From Uloborus plumipes (lineage: Eukaryota > Arthropoda > Arachnida > Araneae > Uloboridae), in assembly GCA_038373865.1 (NCBI GenBank), contig JAXGGA010004505.1, positions 23,573 to 87,572 of the forward strand: a DNA stretch of 64,000 nt, in the 5' to 3' direction. Positions 10,963 to 22,189 of this stretch are shown piece by piece. The translations under genes were made by a program, and so were the position numbers. Within the stretch, counting starts at the first letter, position 1. The number at the start of each line of letters is the position of its first letter. The notes beneath the pieces are model-generated. The model worked only from the letters and a program-made list of their open reading frames with translations, had not been told where the DNA came from and made no database searches.

Positions 10963-12130
10963 TTGATTTTGTGGAATCCAGAAATAAAATGTTTCTGCAA
11001 ATTTAGAGTCGTCTGTGTATTCTTCAATTTATGTTCAAACTTAGTTTTTAAGATTTTCCGAATTTGTGGTCTTAAAACGTATGATTTGATCAGACATTTA
11101 TTTCTTTTTATCTCTTTTAATGTTCGGGGGGGGGGGGGTCAAAGGAGTTCCCCCGTCTATTTTCCGAAATTAAAATTTTAAAAACGCAGTCTTTATGTCT
11201 CTAATTATGCTACGCAAAAGGGATTTGGAGCTCTATCACGATTTTTTTTTTTTTTTCGAAAGTTGAGGTCTAAAAACGCAGATGATCAATGGAGATGTTT
11301 AGGATGGAGAAATTCGAAGGTGCGCCCTCGTTATTTTTGTAATTCGTATTCTTTAAAAAAAAATCACACAGACGCACTGGACTAGGTTTGGTAACTTTAG
11401 AAGGAGCAGAAATTTGGGGACGCTCTATCGTCCACTTTTCGGTATTGAAACTATGCATATATATTATGCTACATAAGGGGGAGGTCAGGGGTTCTCTCCC
11501 ACGATTTTTTCGAAATTTTAGCTGTAAAAATGCAGTTTTAGACGATCTTTGGTACAGGAGAGATTCGGGGTCCACCCCCGAGAATGTTTTTAATTGAAAT
11601 CTTATACTGTAGGCAATCTTTTTTTAAATTTTATTTTGTTTTATTTTATTTTATTTTTACTTTATTTATGGCAGCAAAAGGGAACCGGCACTTTTTCCCA
11701 ATCGAAGCTTCGTAAACGTAATTTTAGTCTTCTTTCAACGACGTCAGACTTTTCGGTAGCTCTCTTTCTGAAACTTTCAAAATTCACAACTTTAAAACAA
11801 AATTTAAGACAATCTTCAAGCAAGGAAGTCGGCGGGAGGGGGGGGGACGCTCCCCCTCGAAATGATTTGAATTTAGCTTTTTAAAAATTCGATTTTTAGA
11901 CTATCATCGGAAATGTTCAGTGGGAGTAGAGGTTTTCGGAAGTCTCTTTAGTTTTCTGAAATTGAAATTTTGAAAATTGAATTTTCAGAAACGTAACTGC
12001 AGATGATGTCACGTTATGGATTCGGGGTTTTTTCCGGAGGTGCGGAATTTCTCCAAATTGAAATCCTGAAAACGTAATTTTAGAGGCTCTCTGAGAGGGG
12101 CGGGGGGAGCGTTTTGGGAAAAACAAAAAA
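10963..12130. repeat. Highly diverged tandem array
   Basis: Related blocks recur at intervals of roughly 130-300 bp: a poly-G/C tract with CTCCC, then CGAAATT-TTTAAAAACGCA, TTTTAGAC-ATC and a GGAGA...GG block. Examples start near 11125, 11240, 11490, 11850 and 12050. The copies have drifted too far to give one consensus by eye. Several short frames on both strands (11270-11597, 11594-11884) come from this repetition and are not genes. Confidence 0.5.
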
Positions 12131-13661
12131 AAAGGCGGGGAGGGGGGGTGAAAGATTTCTCTATCGTCATCAAATTTGCATACCTTCCAACATGTCTACC
12201 TGGAAAATCTTACAATTTTTCCTACGAAATCGTATTGAGACAATAAACTCTTAATGAAAATCAGACATTAAATAAGTTATTGTAATTATATCATGGTCAC
12301 TTTCAGTAGTTTTCTTTCATTTTAATTGATATTTTAACTTTTCTTTATATTTTCAATTGAATAAATTCATTTCAGTTGCAATTTTCAGTGACGTATGTGT
12401 TAAATATAAGCATGCTGGTAAGAAAAAAAAAGCATGAAAAAAAAATAAAAGAAATAAAATAAAGTAGTCTTCGGTAGTCATGTTAAAATTCCTTCCAACC
12501 ATCAAAAATATTAAAGCACTGACCAGATGTTAAAGGATTGAAATGTCAAGCAAAAGAAGCGATTTTACGAGAATCGCGGGTAGAATGTAAACATGTAAAA
12601 TGTTAGGAAAAAATTTATAAATTGCAAAAATAAATAATTAAATGTGACAACCTAAGGTAGCATATGTTGATGAAACCTAAAAATTTCGCAAATGTTAAAA
12701 TATTTGCACGATGCAAAAGGATTGTAGTCTCAACCACGCGGACCAGTTTTCCGCGAAGTACGCGTTCAGTGCTGAAATGTGACGAAGTTTAGGCTTTGCC
12801 TCGCGTATTAATACATGTAACGATTTATTCTAAAGAAGCTTCGTCGTTGAAATTTAGTTATATATGAAAAAAAAAAAAAACATTGGAATTGATGAAAAAT
12901 CTGTGAAAAACGTACGATTTTACACCTTCACCGTACGATCGTACAAAAGTGCAAAAAAACGTACATTGTACGACTAAAGCGTACAAGTTGGCAGGTATGA
13001 ATTTGGCTTGTAATTTTAAAACTCTAGGAAGCGTTTTAAAATTGCAAGCCATATTTAATGACGATAGGGAAATCTTTCAAAACTCTTTCAAAATGAATCT
13101 GTTTAAAAAAAGTGCTTCTGAGGCTGATTTTGGAGTCTTAAAATGAAGGGATAAAGTTTCAAGACCTCCCACCTTTTCCCCCATCTTGACTACCTCCCTG
13201 CCTTCTTTTATTCAATTAAATTATTGATAAACATTTTTGAAAGCCTTCACCCAGTTTTTTGAAGCCATTTGAAAGCTTTTAGTTTTTTATGGTGAAATTT
13301 TCGCTTTCCAACCTGATGTAATACAAGTGTTTGCGGCCTCAGCAAAAAATAAATAAATAAATAAATAAACATTTAGCACTTTAGGCCACTGTGATACTTT
13401 TCAGTGCATTTGTATGTTTAAGTATTTTTTTTTCTTTTTAAATATCCGGGATTCAAAATTTTTTATTAAAGGTTTGATTTACCTTCGCGCTTTTTACAGC
13501 CAAACACTAAGAACTACATGCGTGACTACTCATTTCAACTATTGAAAACTCAGTCACTGTATTTTAACTCTTTTCTGTTTTTAACAAAATTCCACGGCGC
13601 ATGTGTTTTCTGCCCTTAATTATAATTTTCATGATGATATTTCAACAGAAATAAATAAATA
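12131..13661. other. No gene; small hairpins
   Basis: AT-rich. Two local features stand out: a cluster of GTAC-containing words (CGTAC/GTACG) at about 12911-12990, and a short hairpin GGCTTGTAATTTTAAAAC ... GTTTTAAAATTGCAAGCC at about 13014-13050. Both may belong to an unrecognised MITE. (AAAT)n lies near 13350-13370. Confidence 0.4.
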
Positions 13662-13916
13662 CAGTGAACTCTCACATATATACCGCCTCATTTATGCGCC
13701 TTTTTAGCCTACTTTCCCGTTAAAAATAAAAGAAAGACGAAAAAAGTATTAAAATTGGCTCAATGCATCTAAAAAATATCGCCAAGTCCAAAAAATATCG
13801 CCAAGTTAAAAAAAATATCGCCAAGTCCAAAAAATATCGCCAAGTTAAAAAAATAAAAAGGTAAAATGAATATTGAAAAATTAAAAATTTGAAAGTAGGG
13901 TATTGAGATGGGGAAT

Positions 13917-13974
13917 TTGTGTGTCTGTCGGTCGGTCGGTCGGTCGGTCTGTCGGTCTGTCGGTCTGTCGGTCC
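13917..13974. repeat. (GTCG/GTCT)n microsatellite
   Basis: About 58 bp of GTCGGTCG and GTCTGTCG units directly at the head of the minisatellite. The other copy carries a shorter GACCGACC tract at about 56665-56694. Confidence 0.9.
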
Positions 13975-13975
13975 C

Positions 13976-14840
13976 CCCCTAATAACTTTTGAATGAACAT
14001 TCCGATTTGGACAAACTTTTTTTTGTTGGAAAGATCTCGGCGAGTACAGCTCATTCCCATATTTGATTTTTCGATCTGAACAATTTTTGGTTCAACTTTG
14101 AGCCGTTCAAACAACCTGGCCCGCGATACTAACTTTTTAGTTAACAGTCCGATTTGAACAAACTTTTTTTTGTTCGAAAGATCTTTTCAAGGATACTTCA
14201 TTCCTGTATCTACATTTTCGATTTGAACAATTTTTCGTTCAACATTGAACCGTTCAAGCAACCTTTCCCCCCCTAATAACTTTTGAATGAACATTCCGAT
14301 TTGTACAAACTTTTTTTTGTTGGAAAGATTTCGGCGAGTACAACTCATTCCCATGTTTGATTTTTCGATTTGAACAATTTTTGGTTCAACTTTGAACCGT
14401 TCAAACAACCTGTCCCGCGATGCTAACTTTTGAGTGAACAGTCCGATTTGAACAAACTTTTTTTTGTTCGAAAGATCTTATCAAGGATACTTCATTCCCG
14501 CATTTACATTTCCGATTTGAACATTTTTTCGTTCAACATTGAACCGCTCAAGCAAGCTGTCACCCCTAATAATTTTTGAGTGAACAGTCCGATTTAAATA
14601 AACTTTTTTTTTGTTCGAAGGATCTCAGCAAGGATACTTCATTACAGTATTTAAATTTTCAATTTGAACATTTTTTCGTTCAACATTGAACCGTTCAAGC
14701 AACCTTTCCCCACCTAATAACTTCTGAAAGAACCATCCGAATGGAATAAACTTTTTTTTGTTTGAAAGATCTCGGAGAGGCTCATTCCCATATTTCGCTT
14801 TTTGATTTGAACCATTTTTCGTTCAATATTGAACCGTTCA
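13976..14840. repeat. ~147-bp minisatellite, six units
   Basis: Each unit runs CCCCTAATAACTTTTGA, GAACA-TCCGATTTG, AAACTTTTTTTTGTT, GAAAGATCT, CTCATTCCCATATTT or a TACTTCATTCCCGTATTT variant, TTTGAACAATTTTT and GTTCAA-TTGAACCGTTCAA. Unit ends can be counted at GAACCGTTCAA-like words near 14103, 14248, 14395, 14540, 14685 and 14830. Two sub-types (one with CGGCGAGTACA, one with CAAGGATACTTC) mostly alternate, so the array probably grew by doubling a two-unit block. Confidence 0.85.
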
Positions 14841-16033
14841 GAAAAAAATTTAACATTAGCGCCTACGCGGAATTTAAGTTGAATGTTGATCCTGGAACTT
14901 AAAGTCGGATTTCCTTCGAACTAACTTTGTAAAAAAAATGGTTTTGATAAATAATGTTTGTAAAGTACTTTTCTGAATAATCTTCTGTGAGGACTCTGAT
15001 TCCGACTCCGACTCCACAAACATGGCGGAAATGCAGGCTCAGAAAAAAATGACTTACTGTGCAGACGATTTTTTGTTTATCTATTCATTTGTGTTATTTT
15101 ATTTATTACTATTATTATTTTTTTTTTTTTTTGGCAGACGATTTTTTTTTTTTAACAAAAGTGTTTCATTCACGAGGGCATTTTATTCTTTATTTATATT
15201 TAACAACTGGCAACGGTTTAAAAGTGAAAATCGAGACATTTTATCGACGGACGAGTTTTTTTTTTCTTTCTTTGATAAAATGTGTTTTGATGTACTTTGT
15301 ACTTTTAATTTTTTTTTTTTTGAAAACGATTGAGGAATTTTTCTACGAAAGAACTGTAACAGTTACATTCTTTAAAAGGTGCGACAAAACTTTATTTATC
15401 ATTTATTTATTTTTTATGTCTCTATTTCATCTGATGAGAGGGGTATATTTTGCTTTTAGAAATTAGCTTTAAGTGCTAAAAAGGTATGTTTGACATAATG
15501 TTTAGTCTCAGATAATCAAGAGAATAATGATCAGATGCTAGAATGCCGATGGCGATGTACAGGAAAGTAGGCTCGTTTAGTTCTTGACAGTACTTCTTGT
15601 TCACTTTTACGACGATTTTAAATGGACCCGGCACATCCCATAGCAAAATAATGGTAGTATCATTCGTTTATGCGTCGCTCGAAAGATAAATGTTTCACTT
15701 ATGCGCCGAATTTTCCCTTAAGTGTGAAAAATATAATTTATTTTCTTTAAAAGATAAGCATGTTTCTTCATTTTCCTCTTTAATCTTTCGCCTTTATTGC
15801 TCACGGAAGGCATTTTTTCCTCATGAACTAATAGTTATCTATTATGGATCGTTTTAAAGGGAACACTTTGTAATTAGGTATGCTACAATTTTTGTTTTCT
15901 CATTATCATTGTAGTTAGATTACAGTAATTGCCAAACCGTAGTAATCTTTAGTAATATGTCCCTTTTGAGTTCTACAGGGGTCAAAATGGTTAGCGGTTT
16001 GGTTTTGGAGTCTTCTGAGTCAAAAAACTAAGT

Positions 16034-18934
16034 TTGGAAGGGGGGCAGGGTTCAAGAAGCATGTTGCAAAAGGATGCAAACTATTTTGGTTTTAGTAGTA
16101 ATAGTAATAGGGAGGCAAGTAAGAGTAGTCATTTTAACAATTTTGATTCAAGAAATCGCAAAGGGTTGAATAAAAACAAGTTGAGCATGCTTAAGGTTTT
16201 TTATACCAATGCTCGCAGTATTAGGAACAAGATGGAAGAATTAAAAAGCATAATCACAAATGAGAATTTAGATGTAATTGGAGTTACCGAGACATGGGCT
16301 ACCAAAAATGATGATGATTTATTGTGTATTGCTGGGTATAATTTGTTTAGACAAGATAGAGTAGGTAAAAGAGGTGGTGGGGTTTTATTTTATGTTAGAG
16401 ATACTTTAACTTGCAATGAATTGGCAATAAATGACAAACCTAATGATATCGACATGGTTTGGCTGGAACTGATGAGCGGTAAGGGTAAAAAATTACGTTT
16501 GGGTAACATTTATAGGCCACCTAATCTAAGCCAGGGTCCAGATGAACAGATGTATAGTATTATTAGAGACATGTCGAGTAAGGGACCGGTAGTTATAATG
16601 GGGGATTTCAATTTTCCGGGCATTGATTGGAATAATTTTTACCCCAATAATAGTAGAGAAGAGGAATTTCTAAAAGTAATTGGTGACTGTTTTTTAGATC
16701 AAGTTGTTTCTGAGGGAACACGGCAGGATACTGTTTTGGATCTTGTTTTCTGCAATGTTGAAGGTTCTGTACAGGCATTATGTGTAGGGGAGCATATTGG
16801 GGATAGTGACCACAACAGTATTAGGTTTGGGATTAAGTTTGATATGCACAAAGACAAAAATTTTAGGTTTGTACCTAATTTCAGAAATACTGATTTTGTC
16901 GCACTCAAGCAGAGTTTGAAAGGGGTTTTTTCATCAGGTTTGGACAATAGCGATGTAAATTTGCAGTGGACAGAGTTTAAGGAAAAACTAGCAAAAACAG
17001 TTGGAGATTTTGTTCCTTTTAGGAGAAAAGGGGTAAACACAAAAATTTGGCCCATGTGGTTCACTAGGGAAACTAAGGACGCTCTAAACCGTAAGCAAGC
17101 TGCTTTTCGTCGGTTTAAAGAAACTGGTCACAGCGGAGACAAGCTACAGTATTGTGAGGCTAAGCGTAGTTTTAAGTATTTGGTACGGTTTCAGAAAAGA
17201 GAATTGGAACAAAAGCTGGCAGATAATATTGACAGGAATCCAAAGGAGTTTTTTGCATACGCAAATTCTGGAAAAGTTCGAAATAGTCAAATTGGGCCAC
17301 TAGTAGATGAGCATGGAAATTTAATTCAGAATGATGGTGATATTGCAAATGTTCTAAATGATTTTTTTTCCAGTGTTTTTAACGATAACTGTATCTCAAC
17401 AGTTGACACAAGCAAGACACAAGCTACTACACAGCTTGAGGATTTTGTATTTTCCAGGGAGGACGTCTTACTTTATTTGAAAAAAATTAAAATCACAAAA
17501 GCTCCGGGACCAGATAATATTTATCCAAAAATTCTAGTAGAATGGGCAGAGGAATTAGTTGACGCTATAGTTAATATATTCAATGCTTCATATAACTCAG
17601 GGATAGTGCCAGAGGACTGGAAACTAGCTAACATTACACCACTCTTCAAGAAAGGGTCTAGAGGTAATGCAGGATATTATAGGCCTGTGAGTCTGACTTC
17701 AGTGGTTTGTAAAATTTTTGAAACTTTGATCAAAATTAAGATTATGAATTTCTTAGAAAATAATGGGCTGTTGAGTAGTTTGCAGTATGGTTTCAGAAAA
17801 GGTAAATCTTGTGCTACTAATTTATTACATTTCTACGACAAGGTTACCTTGGCTTTAGATAGCAAAAAGTGCGTAGATGTTGTTTACATAGATTTTCAAA
17901 AAGCTTTCGATAAGGTACCGCATGTAGCACTACTCAGCAAATTAGCTGATATAGGAGTAGGAGGTAAAATTCTAGTTTGGGTTAGGAATTGGTTGACAGG
18001 AAGGAAACAAAGAGTAGTTGTTAGGGGTAACTATTCTAAATGGAGTGAGGTTTTAAGTGGGGTTCCCCAAGGGTCAGTTTTAGGTCCCCTTTTGTTTATT
18101 ATTTTTATGAATGATATTCACGAAAATGTTTCTGGAAACATGAATTGTTTTGCCGATGATGTCAAACTTATGGGGGTTGTAGAAAATGACGAACAAATAA
18201 ATCAGCTGCAACAGGATTTGGATCATATTACTAAATGGGCAGACAAGTGGGGTATGGCAGTTAATGTTGGGAAATGTCAAGTGCTGCATTTCGGTCATGG
18301 AAATAAGCATACAAGCTATTGATTACAGGGTTCAGTCGTCAGTAGGGCAGATAATGTTATGGATCTAGGTGTCTTAATAAATCAGGATTTCAAGTCTAGT
18401 CAACAGTGCAGCATAGCTAGTAACAAAGCCAATAGGATGCTTGGGTTTATTAATAGATCTATTTCAAACAAATCTAAGAAGGTTCTTCTGCCTCTATATA
18501 GAAGTTTGGTAAGACCTCATTTGGAGTATGCTGTTCAGTTTTGGTCTCCTTATCTGAAGAAAGACATTAATTTATTGGAAAGGGTACAAAGAAGGGCTAC
18601 AAGGTTAGTAAATGGGTTTTCTAATTTAGACTATGATTCCAGACTTAGAATGCTTAATATGTATAGTCTTGAGCGAAGGAGAGCCAGAGGGGACATGATT
18701 CAGTTGTTTAAATTTATTAAAATGAATGATGTTACGGGGTTGGATTTTCGCACGGAAAGCCGGACAAGGGGTCATTGTTTTAAGCTGTTTAAATCTCAGG
18801 CTAATCTGAAAATTCGAAAAAATTACTATTTTAGCAGGGTAGTGGGAACTTGGAACAGCTTACCGGAAGAGGCGGTAAGGAGCAATGGAGTAGATGGCTT
18901 TAAGAGAGCCATTGATCTTCATTGGGGTCTTTAA
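16034..18934 (+). pseudogene. LINE ORF2: endonuclease plus reverse transcriptase, one stop
   Basis: In intact relatives this protein nicks target DNA and reverse-transcribes the element RNA at the nick. Reading from 16034 (a TTG in the open frame; the true start is unresolved), the apurinic-like endonuclease begins near residue 54 (VFYTNARSIRNKMEEL) and continues with DVIGVTETW, VIMGDFNFPGIDW and the catalytic GDSDHNSIRF. The reverse transcriptase follows: KAPGPDNIYPK, YRPVSLTSVVCKIFE, YGFRKGKSCATNLL, VYIDFQKAFDKVPH, GVPQGSVLGPLLF and the active site CFADDVKL. After residue 762 a single in-frame TGA (18320-18322) interrupts an otherwise continuous frame. The thumb and C-terminal region resume at once (MDLGVLI, RSLVRPHLEYAVQFWSP, LERVQRRATRLV, WNSLPEEAV) and end at 18934. 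Apart from the stop I see no frameshift, so the copy is young or was recently active. Automatic annotation often calls such proteins 'jockey'; the CR1/L2 group is my reading. Confidence 0.9.
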
Positions 18935-18984
18935 TTTGACTAGGACCAGCCCAGTTGGGCCCAGAGCCTGCTGCTGGTCGTCAC

Positions 18985-19008
18985 ATTTGTATTTGTATTT
19001 GTATTTGT
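18985..19008. repeat. (ATTTGT)n tail of the LINE
   Basis: Four ATTTGT units end the LINE directly after a GC-rich 3' UTR (GCCCAGTTGGGCCC palindrome, then CTGCTGGTCGTCAC). Confidence 0.85.
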
Positions 19009-19456
19009 ATTTTCTATAGAAACATTCTTATTTATTCTCTCATTAGAGCCTACGTTTTAGTCCTTTAAATAGGCGTGTTCACTTATACGTCTCTCTCCCT
19101 TATGCGCCTTTTTCTGTTGGTCCCTTGGGCCGGCGAATAAGTGAGAGTTCACTGTAAATATATCCGTGGCCTCTATGAAGCTCCCTTGTTCATTCATCTA
19201 TTCATTTTTTATTAAACTAAAGCTTGCTATGGGTTTGTACTATGCACTATTTTTTTTTTCTGTTAATATAATGTTTGAAACGTACATTTCGTAACCCTCA
19301 ATTAGGAAAATTATATCGCAGATCATTAGAAGGATTTAAATAATATTTAAAGATTACATTTCATTTTTAAAATTTTGTAGAAAAATAATTTTTAGTCAGC
19401 TTTATTCCATTCGTTCATTTATTGGAAATATTAATTTATTTTTAAGAATGCAGAGG

Positions 19457-20243
19457 CAAGGGCGTAGCTAGGGGGTGCAGTTGCACCCCCCCCTAGATCA
19501 GAGCCCATTGGAGGTCACTGTGACCTCCCATTTTATTTATTTTTTTGACAAACGATTTTGTCCCCTTTCATGCTTTTCATTGTAACATGCTGGTGCAGAT
19601 CTATAAAAAAACTACTGTCATTCATTGGTTTAAGGTGTGCATGACTGAATAAAGTATAGTTTCTTTGAGTTCATAATTTCTTCCTTTTTTTGTGCAAATA
19701 GAATTTCAAGCACTTTTTTCTCTTTCTTTCTTGCTTTTTTCTTTCTGTTTTTATTGAAAAATTTGACTTTTATGCTAATTTTTGGAAACTTTATATAAAC
19801 TGCGTTATTATATCTAGTATTGATTACTTTTCAGAAAATGATAGTAAGCTTGTCTGTTTTTGAGGAGAAAATTTTTAATCTACCGAATGAAACTCAGAAC
19901 TTTAGTGAATGATTAAAAAATAAATAAATAAAATACAAGAATGCATACTTATCTATGTCTGCCAAACGAGACGGGAGATATCAAGGAAATTAAATAAATT
20001 AATTAATTAAAGAAAAAAAAAATGAATAAAATGAAGAAGTTCAACCTTGCAATACTGTCTCACTGTTTTCAAATTTCATCAGCCAATTTGTATCGGATAA
20101 GAACTGTTTGGGAGGTCACAGTGACCTCCTATTGGGGTGCCACCGCTTGCACCCCCCTAACGTGAGTCTTGGCTCATCACCGCACTAGATAGATCTAGTG
20201 CGGTGATCTATCTCTAGTGCGGTGATGCCTGGCTACGCCCTTG
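19457..20243. mobile_element. hAT-like element, 787 bp
   Basis: The ends CAAGGGCGTAGC and GCTACGCCCTTG are inverted repeats. Flanking octamers TGCAGAGG and TGCGGAGG agree at 7 of 8. A palindrome GGAGGTCACTGTGACCTCC near 19511 has a matching block near 20110. A nested short repeat ATCACCGCACTAGA/TCTAGTGCGGTGAT lies at 20176-20226. No transposase, so non-autonomous. Confidence 0.8.
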
Positions 20244-21903
20244 TGCGGAGGTTTTCTTTTTCGACATTTTTTAAATTTCGAACAGGATATTCGCTGTCCG
20301 TCCTATTTCTGAAAAAGTGTGAGAGTGTACCAAAATCAAAGTGGTATTCCGTTTTTGGACGACTTCCTCTGGAATAGACCTCTTTTCTTCATAATAATCG
20401 TACGAGTACTATGGAGCTAAAATTGGCGCCCTTCGATTCAAACTTCCACGGCCTTTCTACCACTCAGTGCTGCCCTGGCATAAAATTGCATACACGTGTT
20501 TCTGAGTTACAAGAAGCAGCCCCCCCCCCCTTTTTTTTTAACACTGGAAAGAGGGTTAACTTGTAACCCCGAAACACGTGCGTAATATTGTTTGTTGTTT
20601 TTTAAATTTATTTTAACTGAAATCATTTAAATTTCTTATAAAAAATCATAGAATGACCATTTTTCGGAATATATTTAATTGCGAGCACAAATGCGGACTA
20701 TTTCGATAAAATATATTGCTCGCACGTTTAAATATGGGGACAAGTGTTAAAAGTGGAGGCTCCCTCATCTGAAATAGGACGTATTATTGACTTCGTTAAA
20801 TTTCACTTCGTTTCATGTTAAAAAACATAACAGTATTAAATTTAACACTTTTAATAACTGTCAAATTTAAGATAAACCACAAAATTTTATGCTTCAGAAG
20901 GGTCATTTTGCGAGATAATCTCGTTACCAGACTAATATAGAATGTCACTTTAGTAAGGTGGCGCTAGCAGTGAAGGGCATTATTATTTGTTATGAGAAGA
21001 AAAACGTGGTCGGTGGGAATTTCGATTGTTAAACATGAAATAATTTTCAAAACAGGTAAAAAATTATCTTTTTCTAATTTTATTGATTATATTTACGTAT
21101 TTTTAATAGATTCATGTGTCTCAGTTATTTATTTTTGCCTTCGATCATACCTTTTGTCGGTAATCACGTTGAAAGCTAAGACTTGACAACAAAATGACAG
21201 GTGCCTTAGATCTAAAAATGGCGCCTTCTTTGAATGTCATGTGCTAACTTGTGAAAAGTATCGTTTATCATTCTATATATGGTGTTTTAATGCTCTTTTG
21301 TACTCAGAAATAAATCTTGTTGATCGGTTGAATATCTATTTATGCACATCAAGTGAAATTTTTCTGCTGTAACGTCTAGGGACAGCATTTTCTTAAATGT
21401 CAAACGTGCTGATGGTTTCATTTTGATTATTGACACATCGACTTATACTTGTTATTTTGAAGCAAAATTATTATTTTTTAAAACTTTTTTCGCAAAAGTA
21501 GTTGTCTTATGTTCTCATGTATCGAGTTTTATTTTTTTTCGCCCCCAATTTTTCGGTTGGGATTTCGAAAAACTTTTGTTAACGTACTGTCTTTCTCGAT
21601 TCCCTTTAATCAGACGGATTCAAATTAACAAAATAGTGAATAATTAAAAATTATTCATATTTTCACTTAAGCGTCTTTTTTTTTTTTTTTAACTTTTAAA
21701 TCAAGTGCTTGATTAAAGTTCGTTTAAAATTTAAATTTGTCAGCCATGTTGCACTTGCACATGTCTGGTGGTTAAATAATTGTTGCTCACAAACCGATGC
21801 AATAGAAATCTGGAATATATCTGAGGGATTTCTCAAATTTTTTTGTTACTTGCATAATGTAACAAAAAAAAAAAACTGTTTTCTTTGTTTTAGTTGGGAA
21901 AAG
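20244..21903. other. No gene; one hairpin
   Basis: The only structure is an imperfect hairpin at about 20492-20581, CACGTGTTTCTGAGTTACAAG against CTTGTAACCCCGAAACACGTG, with a C/T homopolymer loop. It may be a short MITE. Elsewhere AT-rich DNA without protein-like frames. Confidence 0.4.
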
Positions 21904-22181
21904 CAGGGGTGCAGAATATGTCCGATCCGGCGATCCTAGATTGGGGGAAATTTGGATCTTTTGGGGAACTTTTTTACGAAAAATAAAGAGTGAATTGGGA
22001 AACCTCTTTTCCAAATTATAATTATTTCTTCTTTTTAAAATCACTCACAAATCATTTTCCGCTTTCTCATTAGAAGTTTAGTACACACGGATTGTTACTG
22101 GGGGTTAATCGTTAAATTTTGGGGAAATTTTCGCACGGATTCGGGGAAATTTTGGATGGGAAAACATTTTCTGCACCCCTG
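21904..22181. mobile_element. hAT-like MITE with perfect 8-bp duplication
   Basis: The ends CAGGGGTGCAGAA and TTCTGCACCCCTG are perfect inverted repeats, flanked by GGGAAAAG on both sides (21896-21903, 22182-22189). The 8-bp duplication and CAGGG start are hAT hallmarks. At 278 bp it has no coding capacity. Confidence 0.9.
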
Positions 22182-22189
22182 GGGAAAAG

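Larger units (their letters stand above)
13706..15573. mobile_element. Minisatellite-carrying TIR element, copy 1
   Basis: The left end AGCCTACTTTCCCGT and right end ACAGGAAAGTAGGCT are 15-bp inverted repeats with one mismatch. In order it holds TATCGCCAAGT-type direct repeats (about 13784-13848), a GTCGGTCG microsatellite, six ~147-bp minisatellite units, a GACTCCGACTCC trimer stretch near 15003 and a T-rich tail. An inverted, fuller copy lies at 54567-56910. Similarity between copies continues about 29 bp past this right end (to about 15602), so the true terminus may lie a little outside. No protein is encoded; the poly-Phe frames at 15022-15466 are composition artefacts. Confidence 0.75.
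15970..19010 (+). mobile_element. CR1/L2-type non-LTR retrotransposon (LINE)
   Basis: The element contains one long ORF2 with endonuclease and reverse transcriptase, a short 3' UTR (18935-18984) and a 3' microsatellite tail of ATTTGT units. Such repeat tails, rather than poly-A, are usual for the CR1/L2 group. The 5' border is not certain; it lies between about 15950 and 16034. A short frame MVSGLVLESSESKN ending at 16031 could be the tail of ORF1 or chance. I found no convincing target duplication. It is inserted in the TA-flanked MITE at 13662-19154. Confidence 0.85.
13662..19154. mobile_element. Pogo-like TIR element interrupted by two other elements
   Basis: CAGTGAACTCTCAC at 13662-13675 is matched by its perfect reverse complement GTGAGAGTTCACTG at 19141-19154. 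TA flanks both (13660-13661, 19155-19156). TTATGCGCCTTTTT blocks occur near both ends (13692 and 19100) and inside (15698). Once the minisatellite element (13706-15573) and the LINE (about 15970-19010) are removed, only about 0.6 kb belongs to this host element, so it was a MITE. The order of insertion is therefore MITE first, then the two guests. Confidence 0.75.

Noticed and set aside
11270..11884. Several overlapping frames on both strands in 11-12 kb
   Set aside because: Come from a diverged tandem repeat with homopolymer runs; no domain motif, no consistent strand.
13881..14408. Minus-strand frames with RQTDRPTDRPTD repeats
   Set aside because: Translation of the GTCG microsatellite and minisatellite units; the same peptides recur in the other copy at 56522-56896 because the DNA repeats, not because of coding constraint.
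13976..14840. Prokaryotic-type repeat/spacer system
   Set aside because: The 147-bp units are a head-to-tail minisatellite inside a TIR transposon.
15022..15466. Two overlapping Phe/Tyr-rich plus-strand frames of 103 and 135 residues
   Set aside because: Composed of T-runs inside the minisatellite element; the homologous region at 54817-55134 has a similar but shifted frame, so no protein is conserved.
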